A DNA stretch of 47,050 nucleotides, taken from NCBI GenBank assembly GCA_028532765.1, contig JAQQAR010000041.1:1-47050 (forward strand). The letters run 5' to 3'. Each line of letters starts with the position of its first letter. The stretch's first letter is position 1. The notes beneath the pieces are model-generated. The model saw only the letters and a list, made by a program, of their open reading frames with translations, was not told the DNA's origin and made no database searches. Positions 1 to 8,008 of this stretch are shown here, one piece after another. This DNA comes from Sphaerochaetaceae bacterium. Its GTDB lineage: Bacteria > Spirochaetota > Spirochaetia > Sphaerochaetales > Sphaerochaetaceae. A program made the position numbers and the translations under genes.

Positions 1-283
1 CAAGCTTGATGAGACAACAGCAGGGGCTCTTTCCACCATGCACCAGGGAGCCCAGAAAATTTATCAGGAAAACGAGGAACGGCTTAAAGCCTTTGCGCAG
101 CTGCTCTGCCAGAGGAACCATTTTGACCAGATGGAACTGGGGCCAAAGGAAGTCCTTCCGGGGAGCCAACAACCCACCCAAATAGAAGCACCACAGGAAG
201 CAATTCCTGCACTTGATTCCTACCAAAACTTTCTCAAGCGATACCAGATTGAAGATGTTGAGAACCAGGAGAATCCTCAATGA
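1..283 (+). CDS. C-terminal part of an unidentified helical protein (cut by the window edge)
   Basis: The reading frame is open from the first bases of the window (first full codon at base 2) to the TGA at 281-283, so the start lies upstream. An internal ATG at 38 has no Shine-Dalgarno sequence in front and is not needed as a start. The visible ~93 residues are hydrophilic and probably helical: a charged, Q/E/K-rich helix over the first 40 residues, a Pro/Gln-rich linker, then a short helix containing SYQNFLKRYQIED. No family is recognised. The stop overlaps the next ATG as ATGA, so the two genes are probably co-translated. It looks like the tail of a cytoplasmic coiled-coil protein, but no function is assigned. 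Confidence 0.6.
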   Translation, partial: KLDETTAGALSTMHQGAQKIYQENEERLKAFAQLLCQRNHFDQMELGPKEVLPGSQQPTQIEAPQEAIPALDSYQNFLKRYQIEDVENQENPQ

Positions 284-690
284 GCACACATCCAAAACAA
301 GTGGAACTTGAATCAACGATGCGTAGGTTGTGTGATGATCTCGATCACTATCTCGAAGACACCTTCGGTGATGCATACCCTCTTCACCCGAACAGGCCAG
401 AGAGAGGAAAAGCTTCCAGCGTTGCCTATGATGGACTCTTTTCCACGGGTACACAATTTACCCTGGGATATGGAAGCAACCATGGCCGTGGGTATATCCT
501 CTCTGTAGAGATCAGGACCTTGTCGTGGGTGCAAAAGGAAAAAAAAGAGACTATCGAGAAAGCTGCCATGGAATATATAAGGGAAATCCTACCCATCTAT
601 TTTCCGCATCGTGCCATTGAGATCAAACGGGACGGAAACGTCTATAAGCTGGTGGGTGATTTCTCACTCGGGGACTCCAGCAACAGCTGA
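280..690 (+). CDS. Conserved-looking hypothetical protein, 136 aa
   Basis: A soluble 136-residue protein with no signal peptide and no membrane segment. It appears to be an alpha/beta domain: an acidic N-terminal helix (residues ~8-30), a glycine-rich strand region (residues ~58-70, TLGYGSNHGRGY) and a helix followed by two strands at the C-terminus. The ATG overlaps the upstream stop as ATGA, which implies translational coupling. Its last 49 bases overlap the end of the convergent nucleosidase gene on the other strand. I do not recognise the family. Coding is supported by coupling to the upstream frame and by clean codon usage. Confidence 0.6.
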   Translation: MSTHPKQVELESTMRRLCDDLDHYLEDTFGDAYPLHPNRPERGKASSVAYDGLFSTGTQFTLGYGSNHGRGYILSVEIRTLSWVQKEKKETIEKAAMEYIREILPIYFPHRAIEIKRDGNVYKLVGDFSLGDSSNS

Positions 691-1310
691 AGTGCATTTT
701 TGAGTCCTTTGGTAGCTTCCCTTACAAATACAGGGAATTGCTTGGGCTTTCTGCCTTTGGCATCATCACTGACCACTCTGATGATTGCACAGGGAACGTG
801 TGCAGCATAGCACGCAAAAGCGACTGCATATCCCTCCATATCACTGCATCCAAGGTGAAGGACATCCCTCAGTTCAGGATGTTCCTCGCGATATGAGCGG
901 ACCAGGAAGCGATCGGCTGTTCCCATTACCACAGATTTTGCCCCTTCAATTGCTGGACAATTGAGAGGAAGGAAAGAGGGAGCATGCGAACCATCGCCCA
1001 AGAATGTGGAGCCCCAGTCCAGCCCAAAAGCCCTCAGGTCAAGGTCGTACTGAACAACACTGGAAGCACAGACAATATCCCCGATTGCAAGGGTTTCTTC
1101 CAATGCCCCGCAATAACCCACAAGCACCACCAGAGACGGCTTGTATGTAGCAATCGCATGAGCAACGGCAATACCGCTGGCGACCTTGCCAACCCCTACG
1201 ACCATCCCTATGACCCGCTTGGATGCAAAAATCACTGGTTCGTTCAACTTTGTTAGGATACCTTCCAATTCATGTTTGAGTGGGGCAACCATCAAAACAT
1301 CCACGCTCAT
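642..1310 (-). CDS. mtnN: Nucleoside phosphorylase-superfamily protein, probable MTA/SAH nucleosidase
   Basis: A 222-residue protein of the PNP/UDP superfamily. The N-terminus MSVDVLMVAPLKHE has the acidic residue (E14) expected near the purine site. VVLVGYCGAL (residues ~61-70) is the glycine-rich strand. SDMEGYAVAF carries E159, equivalent to the ribose-binding Glu of MTA/SAH nucleosidases, and RVVSDDAK carries D182, equivalent to the catalytic Asp. Family knowledge: these enzymes hydrolyse methylthioadenosine or S-adenosylhomocysteine to free adenine, recycling SAM by-products. The start is set by AGGAG 8 nt upstream. Its ATG overlaps the stop of the pyridoxal kinase gene (ATGA, 1307-1310), so the two form an operon. 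Another nucleoside hydrolase or phosphorylase is possible, so the substrate is less certain than the fold. Confidence 0.75.
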   Translation of the reverse strand: MSVDVLMVAPLKHELEGILTKLNEPVIFASKRVIGMVVGVGKVASGIAVAHAIATYKPSLVVLVGYCGALEETLAIGDIVCASSVVQYDLDLRAFGLDWGSTFLGDGSHAPSFLPLNCPAIEGAKSVVMGTADRFLVRSYREEHPELRDVLHLGCSDMEGYAVAFACYAAHVPCAIIRVVSDDAKGRKPKQFPVFVREATKGLKNALQLLLESPSEKSPTSL

Positions 1311-2140
1311 TGCGCTCGCTCCTTGGAAAGGTCGGGCAGGATCAGCGTTGGGCTTACCCCCAGTCTCCGCTCCCTGCCAGTCCTCTTGGTTCGCTCTATG
1401 GCCAGTGATGTATAGTTCACAGCGCGATTTACCGATGTTAGGAAGGTCTGCTTACAAAGCAAATTCCCCAGCAGGATACTTGCAAAAAGGTCACCACATC
1501 CGGGATATGAAGCATCTACCTTGGTATAACGAACCAGAAAATCCTCATTATCTGCATGGCAAGCTACTGCAAAACCATCAGAGAGAGGCACACTGGTGAT
1601 CACAACCAGGGACCCTGTGAGCAAGGAGAGCTTACGAGCCCAAGCAAGCGCTTCCTTTTCTTCGAACTGCTCCTGGAAAGGGAGATCAAGAAGCAGTGCC
1701 GCCTCGGTGATATTCGGTGTGATAATGTCTGCAACATGCACCAGGGATCGCATCGCTTCCACATGGCCTTTCGTGATTGGACCATAGAGAGATGCATCAT
1801 CGCCCAATACAGGGTCAACCAAAACCAGGGGGGAACCCATCCTCCGCTGCTGTTCGATGAAACACTTGATAAGTTGTACTTGATGCTCGCTGCCCAAGAA
1901 CCCTGAATAGACTGCATCATAGTGGAGGGAGAGCTCTTTCCAAGCATCAAGAATGCCTTCAAGCTCAGAGGTGGTGTCGCGGAAATAATACGAATCGAAC
2001 CCATCCGTCTGGGTCGAGAGCAAGGCAGTCGGAAGCGGGCATGTCTCTATTCCCATTGTCTCCAGAACAGGGAGGACAACAGTCAGGGAGCTCTTTGCAT
2101 AGCAGCTCAGGTCATGGATTGCGGCACAAATTGGTTGCAT
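1307..2140 (-). CDS. pdxK: Pyridoxal/pyridoxine kinase-like protein (ribokinase family)
   Basis: 277 residues. The N-terminus AAIHDLSCYAKSSLTVVLPVLETMGIE is the signature of the PdxK/PdxY group of ribokinase-fold kinases. LVDPVLGD (~107-114) and PNITEA (~139-144) are the conserved central motifs, and YPGCGDLFAS near residue 222 carries the GxGD catalytic aspartate. Family role: ATP-dependent phosphorylation of pyridoxal, pyridoxine or pyridoxamine to make PLP in salvage. This fits a region rich in PLP enzymes (Kbl, GcvP, GlyA), although that link is only inference. No clear Shine-Dalgarno sequence precedes the ATG. It is the first gene of the operon with the nucleosidase and is divergent from the phosphohexomutase, with 66 bp between the starts. 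Confidence 0.8.
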   Translation of the reverse strand: MQPICAAIHDLSCYAKSSLTVVLPVLETMGIETCPLPTALLSTQTDGFDSYYFRDTTSELEGILDAWKELSLHYDAVYSGFLGSEHQVQLIKCFIEQQRRMGSPLVLVDPVLGDDASLYGPITKGHVEAMRSLVHVADIITPNITEAALLLDLPFQEQFEEKEALAWARKLSLLTGSLVVITSVPLSDGFAVACHADNEDFLVRYTKVDASYPGCGDLFASILLGNLLCKQTFLTSVNRAVNYTSLAIERTKRTGRERRLGVSPTLILPDLSKERAQ

Positions 2141-2182
2141 GATTTCACACTATCGTACATCTGCAAAACAGGCAATATATGG

Positions 2183-2202
2183 TATACTCCCAAAACCGGA
2201 GG
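2183..2202 (+). promoter_or_regulatory. -10 box and Shine-Dalgarno for the phosphohexomutase gene
   Basis: TATACT (2183-2188) is a good -10 element and GGAGG (2198-2202) lies 4 nt before the ATG at 2207. No convincing -35 is seen. This SD decides the start against the longer open frame, which would run back into the divergent kinase gene. Confidence 0.5.
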
Positions 2203-2206
2203 TCAT

Positions 2207-4108
2207 ATGCTTATCTATGATACCTTGAGTCATCACCCAATTGCTGATGACATGTTCAATATTCTTGATTTTCCCGTGCCAAGTGCAAGTGCTCTAAAAG
2301 ATGCACTGTCCACCATGATCCTCTCCTCTTCAGGTTGGAGGAAGGTATTTGCTGAAAGCGGGAATGAAGAGGATGCCTCAGTAAATATCACTGAAGCAGA
2401 TGCCATGCTTGCAGCTCTTGCAGCCCTATCCCTTGCACGATTTCTAGGGGTCCCTGCTGCTGGAAAGCAGGCAGTGGCACGAGCAGAGGTGCACGTTGAA
2501 CCTCATGAGACAACCATTCTGGTGGGACTTGATGCAAGACCGACAGGAAGAGTACTTGGGGATATTGTGTGCAGGACCCTGACCATGCTGGGCTGTTCGG
2601 TACGGTATCTCTACATCTGTGCTGCTCCTCAGATCATGGCTGACTGCAACCTCTTCCCTGATGAAGCTGATGCATTCTTCTATATATCGGCAAGTCATAA
2701 TCCAATCGGGCACAATGGTTTCAAGTTCGGTCGCACTGGTGGTGTGTATCCGGCCAAGGAGGCTGAGAAAATCATCAACATATTCAGGGAAATTGTATTG
2801 GAAGAGCCGATGGCTCCTCTCTACCTCCAGAACCTCTCCTCACAGATGGATACCACCCGATACCGGCATGTGCTCACATCGGTGAAAGCGGAGCAATCGA
2901 GGAATCTCGAACGGTATGAACAATTTGTGCTAACCACAGCAGTGCAATCAGGGGATAGAAATGAACATAGAATGTTCAGGGAGATGCTGGTAAAGGCCCA
3001 CAGCAAGGAACCCCTTGGCGTTGTGGGAGAACTCAATGGCAGTGCCCGCTCGGTAAGTATTGATTACCGATTCCTGACCTCCCTGGGACTCAAGGTACAC
3101 CAGATCAATGATCAGCCAGGGCAGGTTGTCCATGCCATCGTACCCGAAGGAGAGAACCTCCAGCTCTGTCAGCAGACTCTTGAAATGCTGTATGCCAAGG
3201 ATTCTTCATTCCTCCTGGGCTACGTTCCCGACAATGATGGGGACCGAGGAAACCTTGTCTATATCCAGAGAAAAACTGGGAAAGCCCGTATCCTGGAAGC
3301 CCAGAATGTATTCGCCTTGGTCGTCCTTGCAGAGCTGACGCTCTGTCGACTGAAGCATCCCTCCAGCCTATTGGCAACCGTTGTGAACGGTCCTACCAGC
3401 AACAGGGTAGATCATATAGCACAGGCTCTTGATGCAGAGGTCTTCCGCTGTGAGGTAGGAGAGGCAAATGTTGTTGAACTGGCAGAGATGAAGCGGAAAG
3501 AGGGATACCTTGTCCCTGTACTGGGCGAGGGCTCGAATGGAGGCAATATTACTCATCCGGCAAAGGTCCGTGACCCACTGAACACTCTGCTGAGTCTGGT
3601 GAAACTGCTCAGGAACAGGGATATTGCAAAACTCTGGTTCCGAGCAAACGGAAAGGATGTCCCCCACCCCGTAACCCTTGAAAAGATTATTGAAAGCATG
3701 CCCATTTACACCACCACTGGGGCTTTCTCGAAGGATGGCAAGATGCAGATCCATCACGACCATGCCGTTTTGAAAAGCCGGTACGAAGTGTTATTGCAAG
3801 CTGATTGGATAGAAAAGCAAGAGATGTTCAAGGAACTGGACATCCATGCATACACCGTATTCCAGAGTGAAGGAACCAGCGCTGTTGAAGGTATGGGAGA
3901 AGCATTCCGCACGCCCCCATTCACCGGCGGCTACAAGGTGGCTCTGAAGGACAAGGATGGTATCATCACTGACTTTCTCTGGATGCGAGGCAGCAAGACT
4001 GAACCAGTGTATCGTGTCATGGTAGACAGCAAAGGTGATGATCGGGGTCGTCACGACAGGCTCCTTGCATGGCATCGCAGCCTTATCGCCCGCGCCGACC
4101 AGGATTAA
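2207..4108 (+). CDS. Phosphoglucomutase/phosphomannomutase (alpha-D-phosphohexomutase family)
   Basis: 633 residues from the ATG at 2207. All four family signatures are present: the phosphoserine loop SASHNPIGHNGFKF (catalytic Ser in SASHNP), the metal-binding loop DNDGDRGN, the sugar-binding loop GEGSNGGN, and the C-terminal phosphate-binding segment RGSKTEPVYR. It is longer than the usual 450-580 residues, with an N-terminal extension of ~85 residues and insertions. The family interconverts hexose 1- and 6-phosphates, so this cytoplasmic enzyme probably links glycolysis to glycogen or cell-envelope sugars; whether glucose or mannose is preferred cannot be read here. The stop overlaps that of the convergent vsr gene (TTAA, 4105-4108). 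The frame stays open upstream to 1922, but that part is antisense to the kinase gene. Confidence 0.85.
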   Translation: MLIYDTLSHHPIADDMFNILDFPVPSASALKDALSTMILSSSGWRKVFAESGNEEDASVNITEADAMLAALAALSLARFLGVPAAGKQAVARAEVHVEPHETTILVGLDARPTGRVLGDIVCRTLTMLGCSVRYLYICAAPQIMADCNLFPDEADAFFYISASHNPIGHNGFKFGRTGGVYPAKEAEKIINIFREIVLEEPMAPLYLQNLSSQMDTTRYRHVLTSVKAEQSRNLERYEQFVLTTAVQSGDRNEHRMFREMLVKAHSKEPLGVVGELNGSARSVSIDYRFLTSLGLKVHQINDQPGQVVHAIVPEGENLQLCQQTLEMLYAKDSSFLLGYVPDNDGDRGNLVYIQRKTGKARILEAQNVFALVVLAELTLCRLKHPSSLLATVVNGPTSNRVDHIAQALDAEVFRCEVGEANVVELAEMKRKEGYLVPVLGEGSNGGNITHPAKVRDPLNTLLSLVKLLRNRDIAKLWFRANGKDVPHPVTLEKIIESMPIYTTTGAFSKDGKMQIHHDHAVLKSRYEVLLQADWIEKQEMFKELDIHAYTVFQSEGTSAVEGMGEAFRTPPFTGGYKVALKDKDGIITDFLWMRGSKTEPVYRVMVDSKGDDRGRHDRLLAWHRSLIARADQD

Positions 4109-4530
4109 GAGCCCTGCCAGATCTCATTGACCAGACCGTTGAGTGTCTCCTCCCGCTTTGTGGGGGGAGATAACTCACACTCCCAAACAACCAGTACACG
4201 ATACCCCTTCTCCAACAACTGTGCACAAACCCTCTGGTCACGTTCCCTGTTCTTGGCGAGCTTTTGTTCCCAGAACGGACGGTTAGTTTTTGGAAGGGTA
4301 AAATACTTGCAACCTAGGTGTGCGTGCCAGAAACATCCATTGATGAAAATAACGGTCTTGTACTTGGAAAGCACAATATCGGGTCTCCCTACCAAGCGTT
4401 TGTCATTGACACGGAAGCGGAATCCATGGCGGAACAGATAGCTCCGTACCAAGAGCTCACTCTTGGTATCCTTAGCCTTTATGCTCGACATGATCTTGCT
4501 ACGCTTGGCAAGGGAGAAGCAATCACCCAT
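4105..4530 (-). CDS. vsr: Very short patch repair (Vsr) endonuclease
   Basis: 141 residues. The family pattern is clear: AKRSKIMSSIKAKDTKSE at the N-terminus, GRPDIVL with the catalytic Asp (Asp51 in E. coli Vsr), VIFINGCFWHAHLGC with the metal/active-site His and Cys residues, NRPFWEQKLAKNRERD, and VLVVWECEL. Vsr nicks next to T:G mismatches left when 5-methylcytosine deaminates. The ATG at 4530 is chosen because the preceding residues align with the family N-terminus, although the SD is weak. It starts 9 bp after hexokinase and looks co-transcribed with it. No C5 cytosine methyltransferase, the usual partner, is within this window. Confidence 0.9.
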   Translation of the reverse strand: MGDCFSLAKRSKIMSSIKAKDTKSELLVRSYLFRHGFRFRVNDKRLVGRPDIVLSKYKTVIFINGCFWHAHLGCKYFTLPKTNRPFWEQKLAKNRERDQRVCAQLLEKGYRVLVVWECELSPPTKREETLNGLVNEIWQGS

Positions 4531-4539
4531 CTGAGGAAC

Positions 4540-5850
4540 CTAGAGACTCAAGCCTGCAATCGCAGCCCCGAGGGTGGGCGAATCATCAATATGGACGAAG
4601 CGATAGTACCTTCTTCTCTCCTGTTCCAGATGGGTATGGAGATAATATTCGGTATACTTCTTCAGGTACTCAGTCTTGTAGAATGTGGTACCATCAGCAT
4701 TGATACAGACAGGAACACGTGGATCGGTGCCGGCTCCACTCTTGAGTATGGTGGCAGCAAGGTTTGCTGCCGTAAGTTTTGCCGCCCTTGCAATCAAGGC
4801 ATCGATAATCATCCAAAGGGAAATTGCATCCGCTTGGTTTCCTTCGCAGCAGGCTACCAGTTCATACTCACGGTTGAACGGCATCTCAAGATAGTTGCTC
4901 ATCACCGTGGTATTGATTCCTCCAAGTCTTGCAAATCGTTGCTTGAAATTTTCACTGAAGAGTCCGTCCTCTATCGCCTTCTCTATGACAAGCGTGCTCA
5001 AGGGACCAAGATACGCTCCACTGATCATCTTCTCCAGATGGTATTGCTGAGGTGCCTTGGTAGCATTAAAGAACTCACGGTCAAGCTCGCTGGGACAAAA
5101 ATCGAAGTTGCCTGATTCAATATTGATGATCTGACTACCCCCATCCTGGAGCCCCAGTTTTCCAATGGAAGCATTCTCTTCAACATAGGCGGTATTTGTA
5201 CCGGTACCAAGGATGAACCCAATATAGCCACTGTAAGGGACTTCACTCTTTGCACTCTGGCCGGCCAGAAGGGTGGCAACAGTATCGTTCAGTACTGCAA
5301 CCTTCTTATTGGAAACATCGTAACCCCGACGGGCAAGTTCTTTCAGCAGTGTTGCACCAACCGGTTTGCCAATCACCTCGGGAGCTTTTATCTCCTTGGA
5401 AAACACCAAGGGAATCCCATCATGGTCAGCGGTGATGGAAGCTGCGTAGGAGAAGCAGAACCCTATCTTGTCGCTCTTGTCGATCAGACGCTCCACTTCA
5501 TCGGCAAATGTGGAGAAAAACTCATCTGCACTCACTTCCTTTTTGACACCGGGCATTGAAACTTTCCTGAAGTCCTCGATATGTGCAGTTCCCTGATCAT
5601 CAAAGGTTACCAAGCAGGTTCTGAAATTTGTGCCTCCTGCATCAAGAACAATGACCGGTTCATTCTTGGGAATCTCACTCACCACAGTGGTATAGGTAGG
5701 GATCATTTTCAGGCTACTTGAGTTCTCATCAATGAGACCCTTCTCCATTTCACTGAGAAAGGTATTGAGCAAATGCTCCATATCCACCGTAGCGGGATCG
5801 ATACCCCGTCTTTTCAAGAATTCCTCGGTTTTTTGGACACAATCAGACAT
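4540..5850 (-). CDS. Hexokinase, eukaryotic-type
   Basis: 436 residues, about the length of one eukaryotic hexokinase half. The phosphate-1 motif VIVLDAGGTNFR (~66-77), the catalytic Asp in VLNDTVATLLAG (D189) and the phosphate-2 motif GTGTNTAYVE (~215-224) are all present, with DDSPTLGAAIAG near the end. This is the hexokinase family of eukaryotes, not the bacterial ROK/GlcK type, and similar enzymes are known in treponemes. Reaction: ATP-dependent phosphorylation of glucose or other hexoses at the entry of glycolysis. The start is set by GGAGGAAG just upstream of the ATG. It follows the exported-protein gene by 29 bp and precedes vsr by 9 bp. Confidence 0.92.
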   Translation of the reverse strand: MSDCVQKTEEFLKRRGIDPATVDMEHLLNTFLSEMEKGLIDENSSSLKMIPTYTTVVSEIPKNEPVIVLDAGGTNFRTCLVTFDDQGTAHIEDFRKVSMPGVKKEVSADEFFSTFADEVERLIDKSDKIGFCFSYAASITADHDGIPLVFSKEIKAPEVIGKPVGATLLKELARRGYDVSNKKVAVLNDTVATLLAGQSAKSEVPYSGYIGFILGTGTNTAYVEENASIGKLGLQDGGSQIINIESGNFDFCPSELDREFFNATKAPQQYHLEKMISGAYLGPLSTLVIEKAIEDGLFSENFKQRFARLGGINTTVMSNYLEMPFNREYELVACCEGNQADAISLWMIIDALIARAAKLTAANLAATILKSGAGTDPRVPVCINADGTTFYKTEYLKKYTEYYLHTHLEQERRRYYRFVHIDDSPTLGAAIAGLSL

Positions 5851-5879
5851 GCTTCCTCCTATAGGAAATTGAGGCTCAC

Positions 5880-6497
5880 CTATACCTCCACTTCCCTTCC
5901 ATTTATTTTCAAAGTAAGCGGGCGTACCGCAAAAAATCCTTCATTATCACTATGCAGCAGAAATTTACCCTCTACCCGGACCGATGTACTGACCCGCCTT
6001 CCATCCACCACCACATCAGCAGTGACAATGATATCAGGAATCTTGCCGCTCTGTATCACCGTACCCATCAGGGAGGGGAGTGTTACCCCTTCTCCCCAGT
6101 CTGTAACTGCAGCCCCTTTAAGCACTGCATGTCCCACTTCCCAGGCATGGACAGTGAGATATTGGATCGCCACATCGTTCAGGGGGCCTCTCGCTGCTTG
6201 CATCAGTGATGCAAAGAAAGAAGTCCCTCCTTCCTTTGTCGCCAAGAACACAGGGAGATAATCCCCCAGATCAGCCTCCTGGAATGTCAGGATGTGTGGA
6301 AGTGTCTCACCATCCCTGAAATAGAGATTGCTTCCAGGAAGGTCAAGCTTCGGAGTATTCAGAAAGGCTGCAACCGCACAGATTGTCGTGTCAGTAATGG
6401 CAGCAATAGCCACAGTGACATCATTTGGGGTTGGCTCTTTTGCCCCAAGGGGGGAGAGCAGACAAAACATCAACAGAAATGGTATTAGGTATTTCAT
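5880..6497 (-). CDS. Exported hypothetical protein with signal peptide, 205 aa
   Basis: MKYLIPFLLMFCLLSPLGAKEP is a clear type I signal peptide, with cleavage probably after LGA. The mature part has a segment like a regulatory or chaperone-binding fold (EADLGDYLPVFLATKEGGTSFFASLMQAARGPLNDVAIQYLTVHAW is helical) and a beta-rich C-terminal half. No family is recognised. The second ATG (6497) is preferred over the one at 6503 because AAAGG lies 6 nt before it and would abut the first one. It is probably the first gene of a run with hexokinase and vsr. A promoter TTGTTC-17-TATCAT can be read on the minus strand just upstream. Confidence 0.65.
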   Translation of the reverse strand: MKYLIPFLLMFCLLSPLGAKEPTPNDVTVAIAAITDTTICAVAAFLNTPKLDLPGSNLYFRDGETLPHILTFQEADLGDYLPVFLATKEGGTSFFASLMQAARGPLNDVAIQYLTVHAWEVGHAVLKGAAVTDWGEGVTLPSLMGTVIQSGKIPDIIVTADVVVDGRRVSTSVRVEGKFLLHSDNEGFFAVRPLTLKINGREVEV

Positions 6498-6557
6498 GTG
6501 CATCCTTTGTGATATGATAATTCACCACACAAAAGAGAACAACCTATTCATGGGAAA

Positions 6558-6586
6558 AAGACACAACTTCACTTATATGGTACACT
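6558..6586 (+). promoter_or_regulatory. Candidate promoter for sbcB giving a leaderless mRNA
   Basis: AAGACA (6558-6563), a 17-bp spacer and TACACT (6581-6586). The -10 box ends 6 nt before the ATG at 6593, so transcription should begin on or next to the start codon. No Shine-Dalgarno sequence precedes the ATG. Confidence 0.45.
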
Positions 6587-6592
6587 GATGCC

Positions 6593-8008
6593 ATGAATAC
6601 GCACACTTCCAAACAGACAATATTCTGGTATGACCTTGAAACCTTTGGTCTTGATAGCCGATATGATAGAATCGCCCAGTTTGCAGGGCAACGCACTGAT
6701 CTCAACCTCAATCCCATTGGCGAGCCTACCGTCCTGTACTGCAAACTCAGCGACGACTACCTGCCCGATCCTCTTTCCTGCACCATCACCGGCATTACCC
6801 CGCAGGAAGTGAACCAGAAGGGAATGTGCGAAAGCGAATTCATTGCTCGAATCAATGCAGAGTTCTCAAAACCCTCTACCGTGGTTGCTGGGTTCAACAA
6901 TATCCGCTTTGATGATGAGTTCATTCGCAATGCTCTCTATAGAAATTTCTTCGACCCTTACCAGAGAGAGTGGAAGAACAACTGCAGTCGCTGGGATATC
7001 ATCGACCTGGTACGTGCAGCGTACGACCTACGCCCTGAAGGCATCACCTGGCCACCCAGAAAGGAGACCACGGGAAACCCAACGTTCCGGCTCACCAGCC
7101 TTACCGAGGCAAACAATATCAGCCAGGAAGGAGCGCATGATGCATTGGTAGATGTCAGGGCTACCATTGAAATTGCCCGCCTGATCAAGAACAAACAGCC
7201 TAAGCTGTATGATTACTACTTCTCCCTCAGGGCAAAAAGCCAGGTCAAGCGGGTGGTTCCGACTCCCTTCGGGCAACCGGTTCTCTTTACCTCTGCCATG
7301 TTCAGCAAGAATGAGGGATGCTCACGCCTCATTACCCCGATCACCCACATGAAGAGCAATGCCAATGCCATTATCTGTTTTGACCTGAGCAAGGACACAG
7401 CTCCACTGCTCAGGGCAAATGAGGAAACACTACTCAAGACAGAGGGCGTTTTCACCTTGGCGATCAACAAGTGTCCGTTTGTCTCCCCGCTGAGTGTGCT
7501 TACCGACCAGCTAGCCGTAAAACTCGGGATAGACAAGGATCTAGCCATGTTCCGCCACCAACAAATTGCAAGCCACCCAAAGCTGTTGCTTATTGCACGG
7601 AATGTCGAAGACACCTTTGAAGGGGTTGATGATGTGGATTTCCAACTCTACGACCGCTTCTTCGCTGATGCCGACCAGAAGCGTTTCTCCCTGATCCGGG
7701 AAGCCGAGCCAAAGGAGAAACTCTCCTTGCATCTGGACTTTGAGGATACCAGGATTCCTACCATGCTCTTCCGTCATGTTGCACGGAATTGGGAGGATGT
7801 GCTTACAGAAGAACAACTCCTGAGATGGCGTAGCTTCTGTGCTGAGCGCACACTCAACCCACCAGGAGCCGTCAAGATGAACTGGAATTTCTTCAAACGC
7901 AAGATTGAGGAGAGGCTGGCAAGCACCGAGACTCCTGCCCAGGAGAAACTGGTACTTGCCGATCTTAAGCAGTATGGGGAAGAACTCGAGAAACGAATCT
8001 TCTTCTAG
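6593..8008 (+). CDS. sbcB: Exodeoxyribonuclease I
   Basis: 471 residues, matching E. coli ExoI (475). The DEDDh exonuclease domain is complete: FWYDLETFGLD (D14, E16), FNNIRFDDEFIR, and HDALVDVRAT with the catalytic His and Asp. GNPTFRLTSLTEANNI and the C-terminal ExoI-specific part follow, including LLFRHVARNWEDVLTEEQLLRWRSF-like helices. ExoI digests single-stranded DNA 3' to 5' and acts in recombination and mismatch repair. The gene has its own promoter, appears leaderless, and converges on kbl, with the two stop codons sharing CTAG at 8005-8008. It is divergent from the exported-protein/hexokinase run. Confidence 0.93.
   Translation: MNTHTSKQTIFWYDLETFGLDSRYDRIAQFAGQRTDLNLNPIGEPTVLYCKLSDDYLPDPLSCTITGITPQEVNQKGMCESEFIARINAEFSKPSTVVAGFNNIRFDDEFIRNALYRNFFDPYQREWKNNCSRWDIIDLVRAAYDLRPEGITWPPRKETTGNPTFRLTSLTEANNISQEGAHDALVDVRATIEIARLIKNKQPKLYDYYFSLRAKSQVKRVVPTPFGQPVLFTSAMFSKNEGCSRLITPITHMKSNANAIICFDLSKDTAPLLRANEETLLKTEGVFTLAINKCPFVSPLSVLTDQLAVKLGIDKDLAMFRHQQIASHPKLLLIARNVEDTFEGVDDVDFQLYDRFFADADQKRFSLIREAEPKEKLSLHLDFEDTRIPTMLFRHVARNWEDVLTEEQLLRWRSFCAERTLNPPGAVKMNWNFFKRKIEERLASTETPAQEKLVLADLKQYGEELEKRIFF

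Noticed and set aside
2141..2177. Leaderless start for the pyridoxal kinase gene
   Set aside because: GATAGT ends 8 nt before the ATG and there is no SD, but the only -35 candidates (TTGCCT at 15 bp, ATTGCC at 16 bp) are poor, so it is not claimed.
1922..2206. A 5' extension of the phosphohexomutase reading frame back to 1922
   Set aside because: It is antisense to the pyridoxal kinase gene and has no SD; the ATG at 2207 has GGAGG and follows a -10 box, and the family motifs begin well after it.
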